The translations under genes were made by a program, and so were the position numbers. From positions 1,116,001 to 1,180,000 of the forward strand of contig NZ_CP110139.1 in NCBI RefSeq assembly GCF_025979885.1: a DNA stretch of 64,000 nucleotides, given 5' to 3'. Below are positions 44,378 to 53,744 of the stretch, one piece after another. The stretch comes from Hymenobacter sp. YIM 151500-1. GTDB lineage: Bacteria; Bacteroidota; Bacteroidia; Cytophagales; Hymenobacteraceae. The notes beneath the pieces are model-generated. The model searched no databases. It was given only the letters and a program-made list of their open reading frames with translations, and had not been told where the DNA came from. Numbering within the stretch: the first letter of the stretch is position 1; each line of letters starts with the position of its first letter.

Positions 44378-46291
44378 TTACACCGCCTCCGCCTCCACTA
44401 CCTCGCTTACGGGCAGCACGTCGGATGTCACTAAATCCTTCTCCAAACGCAGGTTTTCGATGATGAATTCCTGGCGGGCGGGGGTGTTCTTGCCCATGTA
44501 GTAGTTGAGCACCTGCTGGATGGAGCGGTCCGACTGCAAAATCACGGGCTCCAGCTTGATGTTGTCGCCGATGAAGCGGCCGAACTCGTCGGGGCTGATT
44601 TCGCCCAGGCCTTTGAAGCGGGTAACTTCGGGGTTGCGGCCGAGCTGGCGCATGGCGGCCTGTTTCTCCTGCTCGTTGTAGCAGTAGATGGTGGTTTTCT
44701 TGTTGCGGACGCGGAACAGCGGGGTTTCCAGGATGAACACGTGGCCGTTGCGCACCAAATCAGGGAAGAATTGCAGAAAGAAGGTCAGCAGCAGCAGGCG
44801 GATGTGCATGCCGTCCACGTCGGCGTCGGTGGCAATGACGACGCGGTTGTAGCGCAGGTTCTCAATGCCTTCCTCGATGTTGAGGGCATGCTGCAAGAGG
44901 TTCAGTTCCTCGTTCTCGTACACGATTTTTTTCTTCAGCCCGAAGCAGTTCAGGGGCTTGCCGCGCAAACTGAACACGGCCTCTGTCTCCACATTGCGGC
45001 TCTTGGTGATGGAGCCCGAGGCCGAGTCACCCTCGGTGATGAACAGGGTGGTAAGCAGCTCTTTTTCGGCGTCTTTGGTTTCGCCCAAGTGGAGGCGGCA
45101 GTCGCGGAGCTTGCGGTTGTGCAGGTTGGCCTTTTTGGCCCGCTGGTTGGCCAGCTTCTTCACCCCGGCCATGTCCTTCCGTTCCCGCTCGTTCTGCTCG
45201 ATGCGCTTTTTCAGAGCTTCGGCCGTTTCGGGATTCTTGTGGAGGAAATTGTCGAGGTGCTCTTTGACGAAATCCAGAATAAAGCCGCGCACGGTGGGGC
45301 CATCGGGACCCATGTTGATGCTGCCCAGCTTCGTTTTCGTCTGGCTCTCAAACACCGGCTCCTGCACCCGCACCGAAATGGCCCCGATGATGGACCCGCG
45401 CACGTCGGCGGCGTCATACTCCTTCTTGTAGAACTCGCGCACGGTTTTTACCACGGCCTCGCGGAAGGCGGCCAGGTGGGTGCCACCTTGGGTGGTGTAC
45501 TGCCCGTTCACGAAGGAGTAGTACTCCTCGCCGTAGTCGTTGCCGTGGGTGAGGGCCAGTTCGATGTCGGGGCCTTTGAGGTGGATGATGGGGTAGCGCA
45601 GGCTCTCCGGGTCGGCTTTGCGGGCCAGCAGGTCCAGCAGGCCGTTTTCGGAGTAGTACTTCTGGCCGTTGAAGTTGATGGTCAGCCCGGCGTTCAGGTA
45701 AACGTAGTTCCAGATCTGGTTTTCCAGGTACTCCGGGATAAAGCGGTAGTTGCGGAAAATCGTGTCGTCGGGCTGGAAGGTAATCAGCGTGCCGTTGCGC
45801 TGGCTGGTCTTCTGGGGTTTAGGGTCCTGCACGAGCTTGCCTTGAGCAAACTCGGCCGACTTCACCACGCCGTCGCGCACGCTCTGCACCAGAAAATAAT
45901 TGCTCAGGGCGTTAACCGCCTTGGTGCCCACGCCGTTCAAGCCCACAGACTTCTGGAACACCTTGCTGTCGTACTTGCCGCCGGTGTTGATTTTGCTTAC
46001 CACGTCCACCACCTTGCCCAGCGGAATACCGCGGCCGTAGTCGCGCACCTGCACGCGGTGGTCCGAGATTTTCACTTCGATGGTGCGGCCGTGCCCCATC
46101 ACGTGCTCGTCAATGGAGTTGTCGATAACTTCTTTGACCAGCACGTAAATGCCGTCGTCGTAGCTGGAGCCGTCCCCGAGCTTGCCGATGTACATGCCCG
46201 GCCGCAGGCGGATATGCTCACGCCAGTCCAGGGAACGGATACTGTCTTCGGTGTAGCCGTGGGTGGCGGCAGGTACTTGTTCTTCAGCCAT
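44378..46291 (-). CDS. parE: DNA topoisomerase IV subunit B
   Basis: 637-aa ATPase subunit of topoisomerase IV. GHKL ATPase motifs: [43 protein letters not shown]; transducer domain; TOPRIM with [12 protein letters not shown] and [16 protein letters not shown]-terminal [13 protein letters not shown]. The start is ATG at 46291 ([13 protein letters not shown]), as the six extra codons upstream look non-conserved. Its partner parC lies downstream, past two accessory genes. Confidence 0.94.
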   Translation of the reverse strand: MAEEQVPAATHGYTEDSIRSLDWREHIRLRPGMYIGKLGDGSSYDDGIYVLVKEVIDNSIDEHVMGHGRTIEVKISDHRVQVRDYGRGIPLGKVVDVVSKINTGGKYDSKVFQKSVGLNGVGTKAVNALSNYFLVQSVRDGVVKSAEFAQGKLVQDPKPQKTSQRNGTLITFQPDDTIFRNYRFIPEYLENQIWNYVYLNAGLTINFNGQKYYSENGLLDLLARKADPESLRYPIIHLKGPDIELALTHGNDYGEEYYSFVNGQYTTQGGTHLAAFREAVVKTVREFYKKEYDAADVRGSIIGAISVRVQEPVFESQTKTKLGSINMGPDGPTVRGFILDFVKEHLDNFLHKNPETAEALKKRIEQNERERKDMAGVKKLANQRAKKANLHNRKLRDCRLHLGETKDAEKELLTTLFITEGDSASGSITKSRNVETEAVFSLRGKPLNCFGLKKKIVYENEELNLLQHALNIEEGIENLRYNRVVIATDADVDGMHIRLLLLTFFLQFFPDLVRNGHVFILETPLFRVRNKKTTIYCYNEQEKQAAMRQLGRNPEVTRFKGLGEISPDEFGRFIGDNIKLEPVILQSDRSIQQVLNYYMGKNTPARQEFIIENLRLEKDLVTSDVLPVSEVVEAEAV

Positions 46292-46487
46292 TAGAAAACC
46301 GGAAATCAAATTTGAGGTAAAATAACGCAGAAAATTGACCTTTTCCGCTTTTGATTTTCGCTAGCCAAGTTAGCAAAAACTTCTTTCTCAACCTAACCTC
46401 ATCAGGCTTGGTTCCCGGAAAATAGCCAGCTCAGCGCACTCCATTCGTTTCCTTCCCACGCCCGCTACTACTAACTTCATTAGCAAC

Positions 46488-47678
46488 ATGCGACTTCCCG
46501 GTACTCAACATCATCTTCCACCGACTGCCCCCAAAACCAAGCCCGAGGTAAAACAGGAACCCATCGTGCAGTTTGCCTTCTTTATGGTGGGCGCTGTGCT
46601 GCTGGTGTATTCCCTGCGCGTCCTCGACGACATTCTGCTGCCGCTGCTGTTTTCGGCCTTGTTTACGCTGCTGCTGCTGCCGCTGTGCCGGTGGCTGGAG
46701 CAAAAGGGGGTGCCGCGGGTACTGGCTATTACGGTGTGCTTGCTGGTGTTGCTGCTCATCATTGCGGGCATTATCCTGGCTTTCGGGTCCCAGCTTACCA
46801 ATTTCAAAGACGAGCTGCCCAAGCTTCAAACCAAGCTGATAGAGTTTTTTGAGCAGGGCCAGCGCTGGGCCCACGACCGGTTTGGCTACCAGCCCATGAG
46901 CCTGGAAGAACTGAAGGACTCGACCGTAAATGCCCTGAAAAAGTCGGGCGGCACATTTCTGGGCACTACGCTCAACACCACTACCGCCACGCTGAGCAAC
47001 CTGGCCCAGGTGCTGATTTACATTTTCTGCTTGCTGCTGTACCGCGACCATTTGCGGCAGTTCATGTTCCGGTTTGTGAACCCTGAAAAGCGCACGGCCG
47101 TGCTGCACACCGTGGATAACATTCAGACCGTGGTACAGGCCTATATCTCGGGCTTGGTGAAGGTGATTGTGATTGTGGCCGTGCTCAACGCCATTGGATT
47201 GCTGGCCCTGGGTGTCAAGTTTGCGGTGTTCTTCGCCATTTTCGCCTCGGTGCTGGCAATCATTCCCTACATCGGCATTATGCTTGGGGCGGCCCTGCCC
47301 ACCATTGTTACGCTGGTTGAAACGGGCTCGGTGGTACAGGCCGCGCTGGTGGTGGGCGTGTTTGTGATAGTGCAGTTTCTGGAGGGCAACTTCATTACGC
47401 CCATGATTACCGGCACCTCGGTGAGCATCAACCCGCTGGCTGCCATCCTGGCCCTGATTCTGGGGGCCGAGCTGTGGGGGACGCCGGGCATGATTCTGAG
47501 CATTCCGCTGGTGGCCGTAATTAAAGTGGTGCTTGACGCTAACAAGACCACCGAGCCCTGGGGTTTTTTGCTGGGCGACACAGCTGAGGGCGAAGACTCC
47601 ACCAAACCCGGCAACGAGCGGCCGGGCTTTGTGCATCGGTTGTGGAACCGGATGCTGGGCAAAGTAGCGGCCAAATAG
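46488..47678 (+). CDS. AI-2E/PerM-family permease
   Basis: 396-aa inner-membrane protein of the AI-2E transporter family, for which members such as TqsA, PerM and YdiK are known, with varied and often untested cargo. About eight membrane segments, including FAFFMVGAVLLVYSLRVL, VLAITVCLLVLLLIIAGIIL and the C-terminal conserved LIPYIGIMLGAALPTIVTL-type and QFLEGNFITPMITGTSVSINPL. ATG at 46488, divergent from parE with about 200 bp between. The quorum-sensing role implied by the name is not supported here. Confidence 0.88.
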   Translation: MRLPGTQHHLPPTAPKTKPEVKQEPIVQFAFFMVGAVLLVYSLRVLDDILLPLLFSALFTLLLLPLCRWLEQKGVPRVLAITVCLLVLLLIIAGIILAFGSQLTNFKDELPKLQTKLIEFFEQGQRWAHDRFGYQPMSLEELKDSTVNALKKSGGTFLGTTLNTTTATLSNLAQVLIYIFCLLLYRDHLRQFMFRFVNPEKRTAVLHTVDNIQTVVQAYISGLVKVIVIVAVLNAIGLLALGVKFAVFFAIFASVLAIIPYIGIMLGAALPTIVTLVETGSVVQAALVVGVFVIVQFLEGNFITPMITGTSVSINPLAAILALILGAELWGTPGMILSIPLVAVIKVVLDANKTTEPWGFLLGDTAEGEDSTKPGNERPGFVHRLWNRMLGKVAAK

Positions 47679-47815
47679 ACCGGCCTGCGGGGTGGCTGCC
47701 CGAATTTTGTACTGCCCGCCAAGTAACCCCAACCGGAGCGGAACGGTATAAAGCCCAGGTTGCCGCTGCACTGGCGGCATACTGCCTTGAACCACCACCT
47801 AACCTCCTTCTAGTT

Positions 47816-48286
47816 ATGGCAGCTATTTCCGGCGACACCGCCCGCGCGTACAACGACCTCGTAGAAATCAACAAAACGGCCGCTAAAGGCTATCAGGAAG
47901 CGGCTGAAGGCATCAGCAGCCCCGACCTCAAATCGAAGCTCAGCCAGCTGAGCCAGCAGCGCGCCCAGTTTGCTTCGGAACTCAGCCAGCACGCACGGCA
48001 GTACGGCATCAATGCCGAAGACGGTACCACGGTAGAAGGCCTGGTGGCCGACGCCGCTGCCGCCGTACACCGCGGCTGGATCAACATCAAATCGGCCATT
48101 ACGGGCCAAGACGACTCGGCCATCCTGGGCGAGTGCGAAACCGGCGACGCCGTAGCCTTGCAGTCGTACGAAACGGCGCTGAAGTCGGCAGAGCTGCCGG
48201 CTGAGGCTCGCAACGTACTGCAAAAGCAGCACGGCGAAATTCTGCAAGCCAAAAACTGGATTACGCAGCAAAAAGGTGCCCGCTAA
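47816..48286 (+). CDS. PA2169-family four-helix-bundle protein (DUF2383)
   Basis: 156-aa protein of four long helices (AYNDLVEINKTAAKGYQEAAE, LKSKLSQLSQQRAQFASEL, AAAAVHRGWINIKSAITGQD, DAVALQSYETALKSAEL) matching the PA2169/DUF2383 family seen in stress- and biofilm-related loci. It resembles ferritin-like bundles but function is unknown. ATG at 47816 is used; the open frame reaches 47642, but that part crosses the 3' end of the permease gene. A strong terminator follows. Confidence 0.82.
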   Translation: MAAISGDTARAYNDLVEINKTAAKGYQEAAEGISSPDLKSKLSQLSQQRAQFASELSQHARQYGINAEDGTTVEGLVADAAAAVHRGWINIKSAITGQDDSAILGECETGDAVALQSYETALKSAELPAEARNVLQKQHGEILQAKNWITQQKGAR

Positions 48287-48310
48287 GCTTTTTAGCGCAT
48301 CACTTGTTAA

Positions 48311-48339
48311 AAGACCCGCTTCCTGGCGGGTCTTTTTTT
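48311..48339 (+). terminator. Terminator of the DUF2383 gene
   Basis: AGACCCGC (48312-48319) pairs with GCGGGTCT (48326-48333) around a 6-nt loop, followed by a T-run. It lies 25 bp after the stop. Confidence 0.9.
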
Positions 48340-48368
48340 GTGGGGTTACGGACTAGTACTGCCCTGCT

Positions 48369-48402
48369 TTGGCCGCTGCAACCATCCGGACCGGTATCTT
48401 TG
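48369..48402 (+). promoter_or_regulatory. Possible promoter for the exonuclease-GIY-YIG gene
   Basis: TTG (48369-48371), 23-nt spacer, TATCTTTG (48395-48402). The -7 box matches the Bacteroidota consensus; the spacer is slightly longer than ideal. The start codon is at 48449. Confidence 0.4.
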
Positions 48403-48448
48403 TTACTACTTACATTAGCTCATCTCGTTACCCGATTCTCTGCCGCTT

Positions 48449-49942
48449 TTGTACGCCATCGTCGACCTTGAAACGACCGGGGGCCAGCCCACCCAGGACC
48501 GCATCACCGAAATAGCCATCTACATTCACGACGGCGAAAAGGTGGTGGATGAGTTCAGCACGCTGCTCAACCCCGGCCGACCGATTCCCTTCTTTATCAC
48601 CCAGCTCACGGGCATCACCGACGACATGGTGCGCGAGGCACCCAAGTTTCATGAGGTGGCCCGCAAGATTGTGGAACTGACGGAGGGCTGCGTGTTTGTG
48701 GCGCACAACGTCCGGTTTGACTATTCTTTTCTGAAAAAGGAGTTTGCCGACCTGGGCTACAACTACTCGCGCAAAACCTTGTGCACCGTGCGCCTGAGCC
48801 GCTCTTTGCTGCCGGGCCAGCCCAGCTACAGCCTGGGCAAGCTGTGCCAGAACATCGGCATTCCGCTGCACGACCGGCACCGCGCCGCCGGCGACGCTGC
48901 CGCCACGGCCATTCTGTTTGGGCGCTTGCTGGGCATCAGCCAGCAGGCTGAGGACCTGGCTGCCCCCGGCCGCAGCCCGGCCGAAACTCTGGCCGCCGTG
49001 GATGCTACGGCGCCGGCCGGCCGGCGGCCCGGCGCGGCGGTTGGGGAAAAGCTGCCCTCGGCGCGCAAGATTAAGGCCGTGCAGGAGGCCATCCGGACGG
49101 CCCTGCTGCCGCCCAACATCACGCCCGAAAAGATGGCCACGCTGCCCCAGGAAGCCGGCGTGTACTACTTCCACAACGAGCAGGGCGAGGTTATCTACGT
49201 CGGCAAGAGCATCAACATCTACAAGCGTATTCAGCAGCATTTCGCCGTCGATTACAAGTCCCGCAAGAGCATCGAGTTCAAGAACTCCATTGCCGATATC
49301 ACCTGGGAGCTAACCGGCTCCGAGCTGGTGGCTTTGCTCTACGAGTCGCACGAAATCAAGCGGCTGAAACCTTTGTACAACCGGGCCCAGCGCCGCTCGG
49401 TGTTTCCAGCGGGCATCTTCCTGCGCACCGACGAGCAAGGCTACAAGCACCTCTACTACGGCCGCGCCGACGACCACGCCCAGTCGCACCCGCTGATTGC
49501 GCTGGGCAACCAGTACAAGGCCAAGGGCTTCCTGTTTCATAAGGTGGCCAAGTTCAACCTCTGCCAGAAGCTGTGCGACCTGTACAAAACCAACGGCTCC
49601 TGCTTCGACTACCAGGTGCACCGCTGCAAGGGCGCCTGCGTGGGCCTGGAGCCGCCCGAGGAGTATAATCTGCGGGTGGAGGCGGCCATTGAGTCGTTTA
49701 CCTATGAGCACGGCTCGTTTGTGGTCATCGGGCCGGGCCGACACGCCACCGAAAATAGCGTGGTAGTAGTGGAAAACGGCCGCTACCTGGGCTTCGGCTA
49801 CGTGGACGAGTCCTTTTCGGCCCGCCGCCTGGGCGACTTCCGCGAGGTTATTACCCGCTACAACGACAACAAAGATGTGCAGCAGATTATCCGGCAGTAC
49901 CTGCGCACCAAGCACAAGGATAAAGTGAAGGTGTTTCAATAG
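48449..49942 (+). CDS. DnaQ-like 3'-5' exonuclease fused to GIY-YIG nuclease
   Basis: 497-aa protein. An N-terminal DEDDh exonuclease (VDLETTGG with D-E pair, VAHNVRFDYSFLKKEF, and the HRAAGDAAATAILF Asp), then an Ala/Pro linker, then a UvrC/Cho-like GIY-YIG domain (GVYYFHNEQGEVIYVGKSIN, KRIQQHFAVDYKSRKS and EIKRLKPLYN). The C-terminal region with FNLCQKLCDLYKTNGSCF and HRCKGACVG resembles UvrC zinc/nuclease neighbours. Such fusions are known from Bacteroidota and actinobacteria and are thought to act in DNA repair. The start is TTG at 48449. Confidence 0.85.
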   Translation: MYAIVDLETTGGQPTQDRITEIAIYIHDGEKVVDEFSTLLNPGRPIPFFITQLTGITDDMVREAPKFHEVARKIVELTEGCVFVAHNVRFDYSFLKKEFADLGYNYSRKTLCTVRLSRSLLPGQPSYSLGKLCQNIGIPLHDRHRAAGDAAATAILFGRLLGISQQAEDLAAPGRSPAETLAAVDATAPAGRRPGAAVGEKLPSARKIKAVQEAIRTALLPPNITPEKMATLPQEAGVYYFHNEQGEVIYVGKSINIYKRIQQHFAVDYKSRKSIEFKNSIADITWELTGSELVALLYESHEIKRLKPLYNRAQRRSVFPAGIFLRTDEQGYKHLYYGRADDHAQSHPLIALGNQYKAKGFLFHKVAKFNLCQKLCDLYKTNGSCFDYQVHRCKGACVGLEPPEEYNLRVEAAIESFTYEHGSFVVIGPGRHATENSVVVVENGRYLGFGYVDESFSARRLGDFREVITRYNDNKDVQQIIRQYLRTKHKDKVKVFQ

Positions 49943-49999
49943 CGCCTGGGCGGCTGCAAGTTGTGCACCGGGTTTTAATAAAAACCAAACGAAAATTCA

Positions 50000-50100
50000 G
50001 ACCGTCATGCTGAGCCCCGCGAAGCATCTCTCCCGCTTCGTTGAACGATTGAAGTTACCCGCGGTAGAGACGCTTCGGCTGCGCTCAGCATGACCGTTCT
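50000..50100. repeat. CGTCATGCTGAGC / GAAGCATCTCTCCCGC palindromic repeat
   Basis: ACCGTCATGCTGAGC at 50000-50014 is nearly complementary to 50082-50096 (GCTCAGCATGACCGT), enclosing GAAGCATCTCTCCCGCTTCG and GCGGTAGAGACGCTTCG. The same core recurs at 26904 and 58243. It lies between the exonuclease and the lipoprotein gene. Confidence 0.8.
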
Positions 50101-50117
50101 AGGTTTTCAGTAGGCTG

Positions 50118-51707
50118 TTAATACAGCCGGTGCCGGAGCAGCCAGCCGGCGCCGTCGAACTCGTGGGCGGGGGGCTGGTATTTTACCGCCCGGATATTGC
50201 GCAGGCGCAGGGTGTTGCCGTCGCCGCTGTCGTAGATGGTGACGCGGCCCCGGAGCCGGTCGGGCAGGTTATCGGCCTGGATGACGTCCTGCCCGGCGCC
50301 GTCGTAGATGCCGATTTCGAGGTGGCGGTCCGGGTCGCCGCGCAGTTCAAACAGGTCGTTACCGCCGAGGCCAAACAGGCGCAGGCGGCGGGTAAAGCGG
50401 GCGTCGTAGGTGCGCTGGTGCAGCAACTGGGCCGGGCCCTCGGCTACCCGCCGAAACACCTGCACCCGCACCTGGTTCGGGGCCACGGCTTCTACCACAA
50501 ACCGTTCGGCCTCGTCGGTGCCGGGTAGCTCCACGTCGCGGGTCAGCAGCTCGGCGAAGCGGGCCGCCACGGCGGGTAGCTGCTCCCGGCGGGCGCGCAG
50601 CTTGCGCGTAAACTCCTCGGTGCTCAGGGCCCGTACCTCCGGGGGCCACACGGCCAGGGCTTCGGCAATTACCTGGTCCGAGAGTTGGTGGCGGAGGGAG
50701 TCGGCAATCTGCTGGAAGTCCTGGGGCGTCAGGTACGCCAGCAGGCTTTTGTCCATGGGCCGGGCGGCACGGTTGAGGCCCTCCACGTTGTGCAGGCGGA
50801 TGGTTTCGTGGAAGCTTTGGTAGGTGGGCCGGAACTGGGCAATCAGCCAGGTGAGCAGGCCGTCATCGAACTGGAAAAAGGCATGGTCCCGGTCGCGCGG
50901 GATGGGGCGGTACACGGTGCGGCCCCCGCGGCCCTCGAAAGCGGCCCAGCGCCACTGGTCTTCGCGCCGGCTCCAGTCGCCCAGCCACATATCAAACAAG
51001 CGGCTGCGCAGGTAGTGGCGGGCATCCACCTGAAACCGAGAGCTGGCCACGAGGTTGGTAAACACCAGCCGGGAGCTTTCGACGCGGGCCGAGTTGCCGA
51101 AGCTGCGCACGGCCCGCTGGTCGCCTTCGGGGCGCTCCTCAAACAAGTACAACGCGTGGGCGAACTGCTGCCGAAACTCGCCCAGGCCGGGGTCGTCGGC
51201 CACATATACCAGGCGGGGATTGGTGTGGTACACCCCGGCAGCCTGGGCCAGGCGCGGCACGATGTAAGCGCCGTAGGGGTGAATAACGCTGGTTTGGTCT
51301 TTCATCAGCCGCCCGATGGGCCCGTTCTGCAAGCCTTCGGGCAGGGCTTTGGTGGCATCTTTATCTACGGAGCGGAGCACGTACTGCACCCCAGTGGCAC
51401 TCACCAGGCGCAGGTTGCGGGTCTGGAAGCTGCCGCCCTCCTTTAGCGGCGTCAGCCCACCGGGCACGGCCGTGCGCAGGCTGAACACCCGCGCCGTGAC
51501 GGGCAGGCTCCACAAGGCCCGGTAATGGGTGCCCCAGAAAAATCGGTGCACGGCGCCGCGCTGGTACTGGGGCCCGGCCGCCACAAGCACTGTCGAATCG
51601 GGGCGGATGGGGGGCGGCCCGGCTTGCAGGGCGGCGGCGGGCGGGTCCGAACACGCCAGCAGCGGGCTTAGCAGTAGCCCAGCAACCCGGCCCGAAGGAC
51701 GCAACAC
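50118..51707 (-). CDS. Lipoprotein with kinase-like conserved motifs, paralogue of the divergent gene
   Basis: 529-aa protein with a lipobox signal (VLRPSGRVAGLLLSPLLAC). Start set to GTG 51707 because the open frame reaches 51881 only through codons overlapping the divergent gene. It is homologous to the adjacent plus-strand gene over most of its length (QYVLRSVDKD, DMWLGDWSRREDQWRWAAF, IPRDRDHAFFQFDDG). The combination of a Lys-Asp strand motif, a GDW(D/S)R(H/R) loop and a DRD-x-x-F motif is reminiscent of CotH/FAM20/HipA-type kinases, which is inference only. Such proteins may form part of larger outer-membrane-associated proteins in Bacteroidota. Function unknown. Confidence 0.7.
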   Translation of the reverse strand: MLRPSGRVAGLLLSPLLACSDPPAAALQAGPPPIRPDSTVLVAAGPQYQRGAVHRFFWGTHYRALWSLPVTARVFSLRTAVPGGLTPLKEGGSFQTRNLRLVSATGVQYVLRSVDKDATKALPEGLQNGPIGRLMKDQTSVIHPYGAYIVPRLAQAAGVYHTNPRLVYVADDPGLGEFRQQFAHALYLFEERPEGDQRAVRSFGNSARVESSRLVFTNLVASSRFQVDARHYLRSRLFDMWLGDWSRREDQWRWAAFEGRGGRTVYRPIPRDRDHAFFQFDDGLLTWLIAQFRPTYQSFHETIRLHNVEGLNRAARPMDKSLLAYLTPQDFQQIADSLRHQLSDQVIAEALAVWPPEVRALSTEEFTRKLRARREQLPAVAARFAELLTRDVELPGTDEAERFVVEAVAPNQVRVQVFRRVAEGPAQLLHQRTYDARFTRRLRLFGLGGNDLFELRGDPDRHLEIGIYDGAGQDVIQADNLPDRLRGRVTIYDSGDGNTLRLRNIRAVKYQPPAHEFDGAGWLLRHRLY

Positions 51708-51879
51708 GGAAGAAAGAAAGAGCACGCAGGCAGAAATAGAAAGTGAGCAGGAGCCACCAGCCGAAGCCGGTCCGCCTGTATACCGCAATCCGCCGGCCCC
51801 CGGTTGTGCCGGCTCCGGCCGGATTGACTTTTCCGCGTCAGTTGCGTTGAAGGAGGCAATCTGCGCTTTTTTGCTTTGC

Positions 51880-53478
51880 ATGAACCACCGCTTCTCTTTT
51901 CTGCTGCTTCTGCTGGCCGCTTCTGGCTGCGGCCGGGAGTCGTACTTTCAGCCCGATGCCCGCCTGGTTTCTTCCCCTCTGCCTGCCTCCGCCGACAGCG
52001 CCCGCGTCACGGCCGGGCGCCACTACCAGCGTGGCCCGTTGGGCCGGCTGCTGCTGGGGCCTCACTACCGCCGGGCCTGGGCCACGCCCGTGACGCTGCC
52101 GGTGCTACCCCCCGCTACGGCCGTGCCGGGTGGGCTACGGTTTGGCAAGATGGGCGGCGGCTTTCAGACTACGAGCATGACCCTGGTGGCTCCCGACGGC
52201 CGCGGCTACGCCCTGCGCAGCATTGACAAAGACCCCTACCGAACCCTGCCCAAAGCGTTGCGCCAGGGCTTTGTGCTGACCACCGTGCGCGACGCTACCT
52301 CGGCCGGTATGCCCTACGGGGCTTTTGTGGTGCCGCCGCTGGCTGAAGCGGCCGGCGTGCCCCACACCAATCCGCGCCCCTTCTACGTGCGGCCCGATGA
52401 GCAGGGCCTGGGCCCGGCCTCGGAGCGGGTGCAGGGCAAGGTGGTGTTGCTGGAAGAAAAGATGGAAGGGCGCGAAAATATTGCCGGCCGCCTGCCCGGC
52501 GCCCAGCAGCTAGAAGAATCGGACGGGATGCTGGCCGCGCGGTTTGCCAACCCGCGCCACGCCATTGATGAGGAAGCTTTTTTGCGGGCGCGGTTGCTCG
52601 ACATCTGGCTGGGCGACTGGGACCGGCACGAGGGTCAGTGGACCTGGGCTGCCTACGCCCAGCCGGACGGCCGCACGCTGTGGCGCCCCATTCCGCAGGA
52701 CCGGGACCAGGTGTTTTTTCGGTTTGATGATGGGGTTATTTCCTGGGTGGTCAGCCGGCTGGTGAGCAAGTTCCGCACGTTTGGGCCGCGCTACGAAAGC
52801 ATTGAGGGCTACACCCGCAACGCCCGCTTCATCGACGAGCGGGCCCTGGCCAGCCTGCCGCGCACCGCTTACCAGCGCACCGCCCGTGACTTGCAGCAGC
52901 GCCTGACCGATGCCGTGATTGGGCGGGCCGTGCGCCAGGGCCTACCACCTGAGGTATACACTCTGGAAGGCCCCCAAATGGAAGCGGCCCTGCGCGCCCG
53001 CCGCGACGCCCTGCCCGAGGCCGCCGAGGAGTTCTACCAGCTCCAAGCCCGCCGCGTGCTAGTCGCCGGCACCGACCAGGACGAGCGGTTTGTAGTAGAG
53101 CGCCTCAACGACACGGCCACCGTGGTATCGGTGTACCGCGTGCCCGACGAAGACGATAAGAAAGCCACCCGTACCCAGCTGCTTTACCGCCGTAGCTTCA
53201 ACCCGCGCGACACGCGCACGGTGGTGCTGCGCGGCCTCGAAGGCAAGGATGAATTCATTGTGCGAGGCCAGGTGCGCCGCTCTCCCTTCATCGACATCTA
53301 CGGCGGCCCCCACGAAGACACCGTGCAGGACAGCTCCCGCGTGGCCGGCCTGCGCAAGCGCACCCGCTTTTTCGATTCGCGCCGGAACAACGTGCTCGAA
53401 GCTGGCCCCGAAACCAAAGACCGCACCGAGCACCACGTCCTCTACCACGCCTTCGACCGGGACGGGTCCGGGAGGTGA
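51880..53478 (+). CDS. Lipoprotein with kinase-like conserved motifs, second paralogue
   Basis: 532-aa protein with a lipobox (MNHRFSFLLLLLAASGCG; Cys 17). It shares with its divergent neighbour the motifs YALRSIDKDPYRTLP, DIWLGDWDRHEGQWTWAAY, IPQDRDQVFFRFDDG and a segment GPHYRRAWATPVTLP. Here the loop reads GDWDRHEGQ, a closer match to an HRD-type kinase loop than in the paralogue (GDWSRREDQ). ATG at 51880, 172 bp from the divergent start. A secreted kinase-like role is inferred and should be treated as uncertain. Confidence 0.7.
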   Translation: MNHRFSFLLLLLAASGCGRESYFQPDARLVSSPLPASADSARVTAGRHYQRGPLGRLLLGPHYRRAWATPVTLPVLPPATAVPGGLRFGKMGGGFQTTSMTLVAPDGRGYALRSIDKDPYRTLPKALRQGFVLTTVRDATSAGMPYGAFVVPPLAEAAGVPHTNPRPFYVRPDEQGLGPASERVQGKVVLLEEKMEGRENIAGRLPGAQQLEESDGMLAARFANPRHAIDEEAFLRARLLDIWLGDWDRHEGQWTWAAYAQPDGRTLWRPIPQDRDQVFFRFDDGVISWVVSRLVSKFRTFGPRYESIEGYTRNARFIDERALASLPRTAYQRTARDLQQRLTDAVIGRAVRQGLPPEVYTLEGPQMEAALRARRDALPEAAEEFYQLQARRVLVAGTDQDERFVVERLNDTATVVSVYRVPDEDDKKATRTQLLYRRSFNPRDTRTVVLRGLEGKDEFIVRGQVRRSPFIDIYGGPHEDTVQDSSRVAGLRKRTRFFDSRRNNVLEAGPETKDRTEHHVLYHAFDRDGSGR

Positions 53479-53744
53479 GGTAGTGAATTGCCATTGCGAG
53501 GACGAAGGACGAAGCAAGCTGTCCTTTTCAAGCCGTAGAGCATCCGAATACGCCAAGCCCCTGACATCTGCTTAGATGTCAGGGGCTTGTTGTTTCATCA
53601 GGCTCCCCCTCTCCCTTTTCGGAGAGGGGGCCGGGGGGTGAGGCGTACGTCAGGGCTTTGAGAATTCAGATGCTTTACGCCTTGAAAAGGACGGCTTGCT
53701 TCGCCTTCGTCCTCGCAATGACAAGACAATTCACTACCTCACCT
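53473..53744. repeat. Nested three-level inverted repeat between convergent genes
   Basis: Outer arms AGGTGAGGTAGTGAATTG (53473-53490 and complement 53727-53744) are 18 bp and perfect. Middle arms about 53492-53532 and 53681-53720 (CATTGCGAGGACGAAGG...) differ by one base and one indel. Innermost: AAGCCCCTGACATCT (53555-53569) with AGATGTCAGGGGCTT (53574-53588), 15-bp stem, and a second hairpin CTCCCCCTCTCC/GGAGAGGGGG. The outer left arm includes the end of the upstream lipoprotein gene and the right arm includes the topoisomerase stop. Confidence 0.9.

Noticed and set aside
47642..47815. N-terminal extension of the DUF2383 protein
   Set aside because: It overlaps the permease 3' end and gap, and an ATG starts exactly at the first helix (47816).
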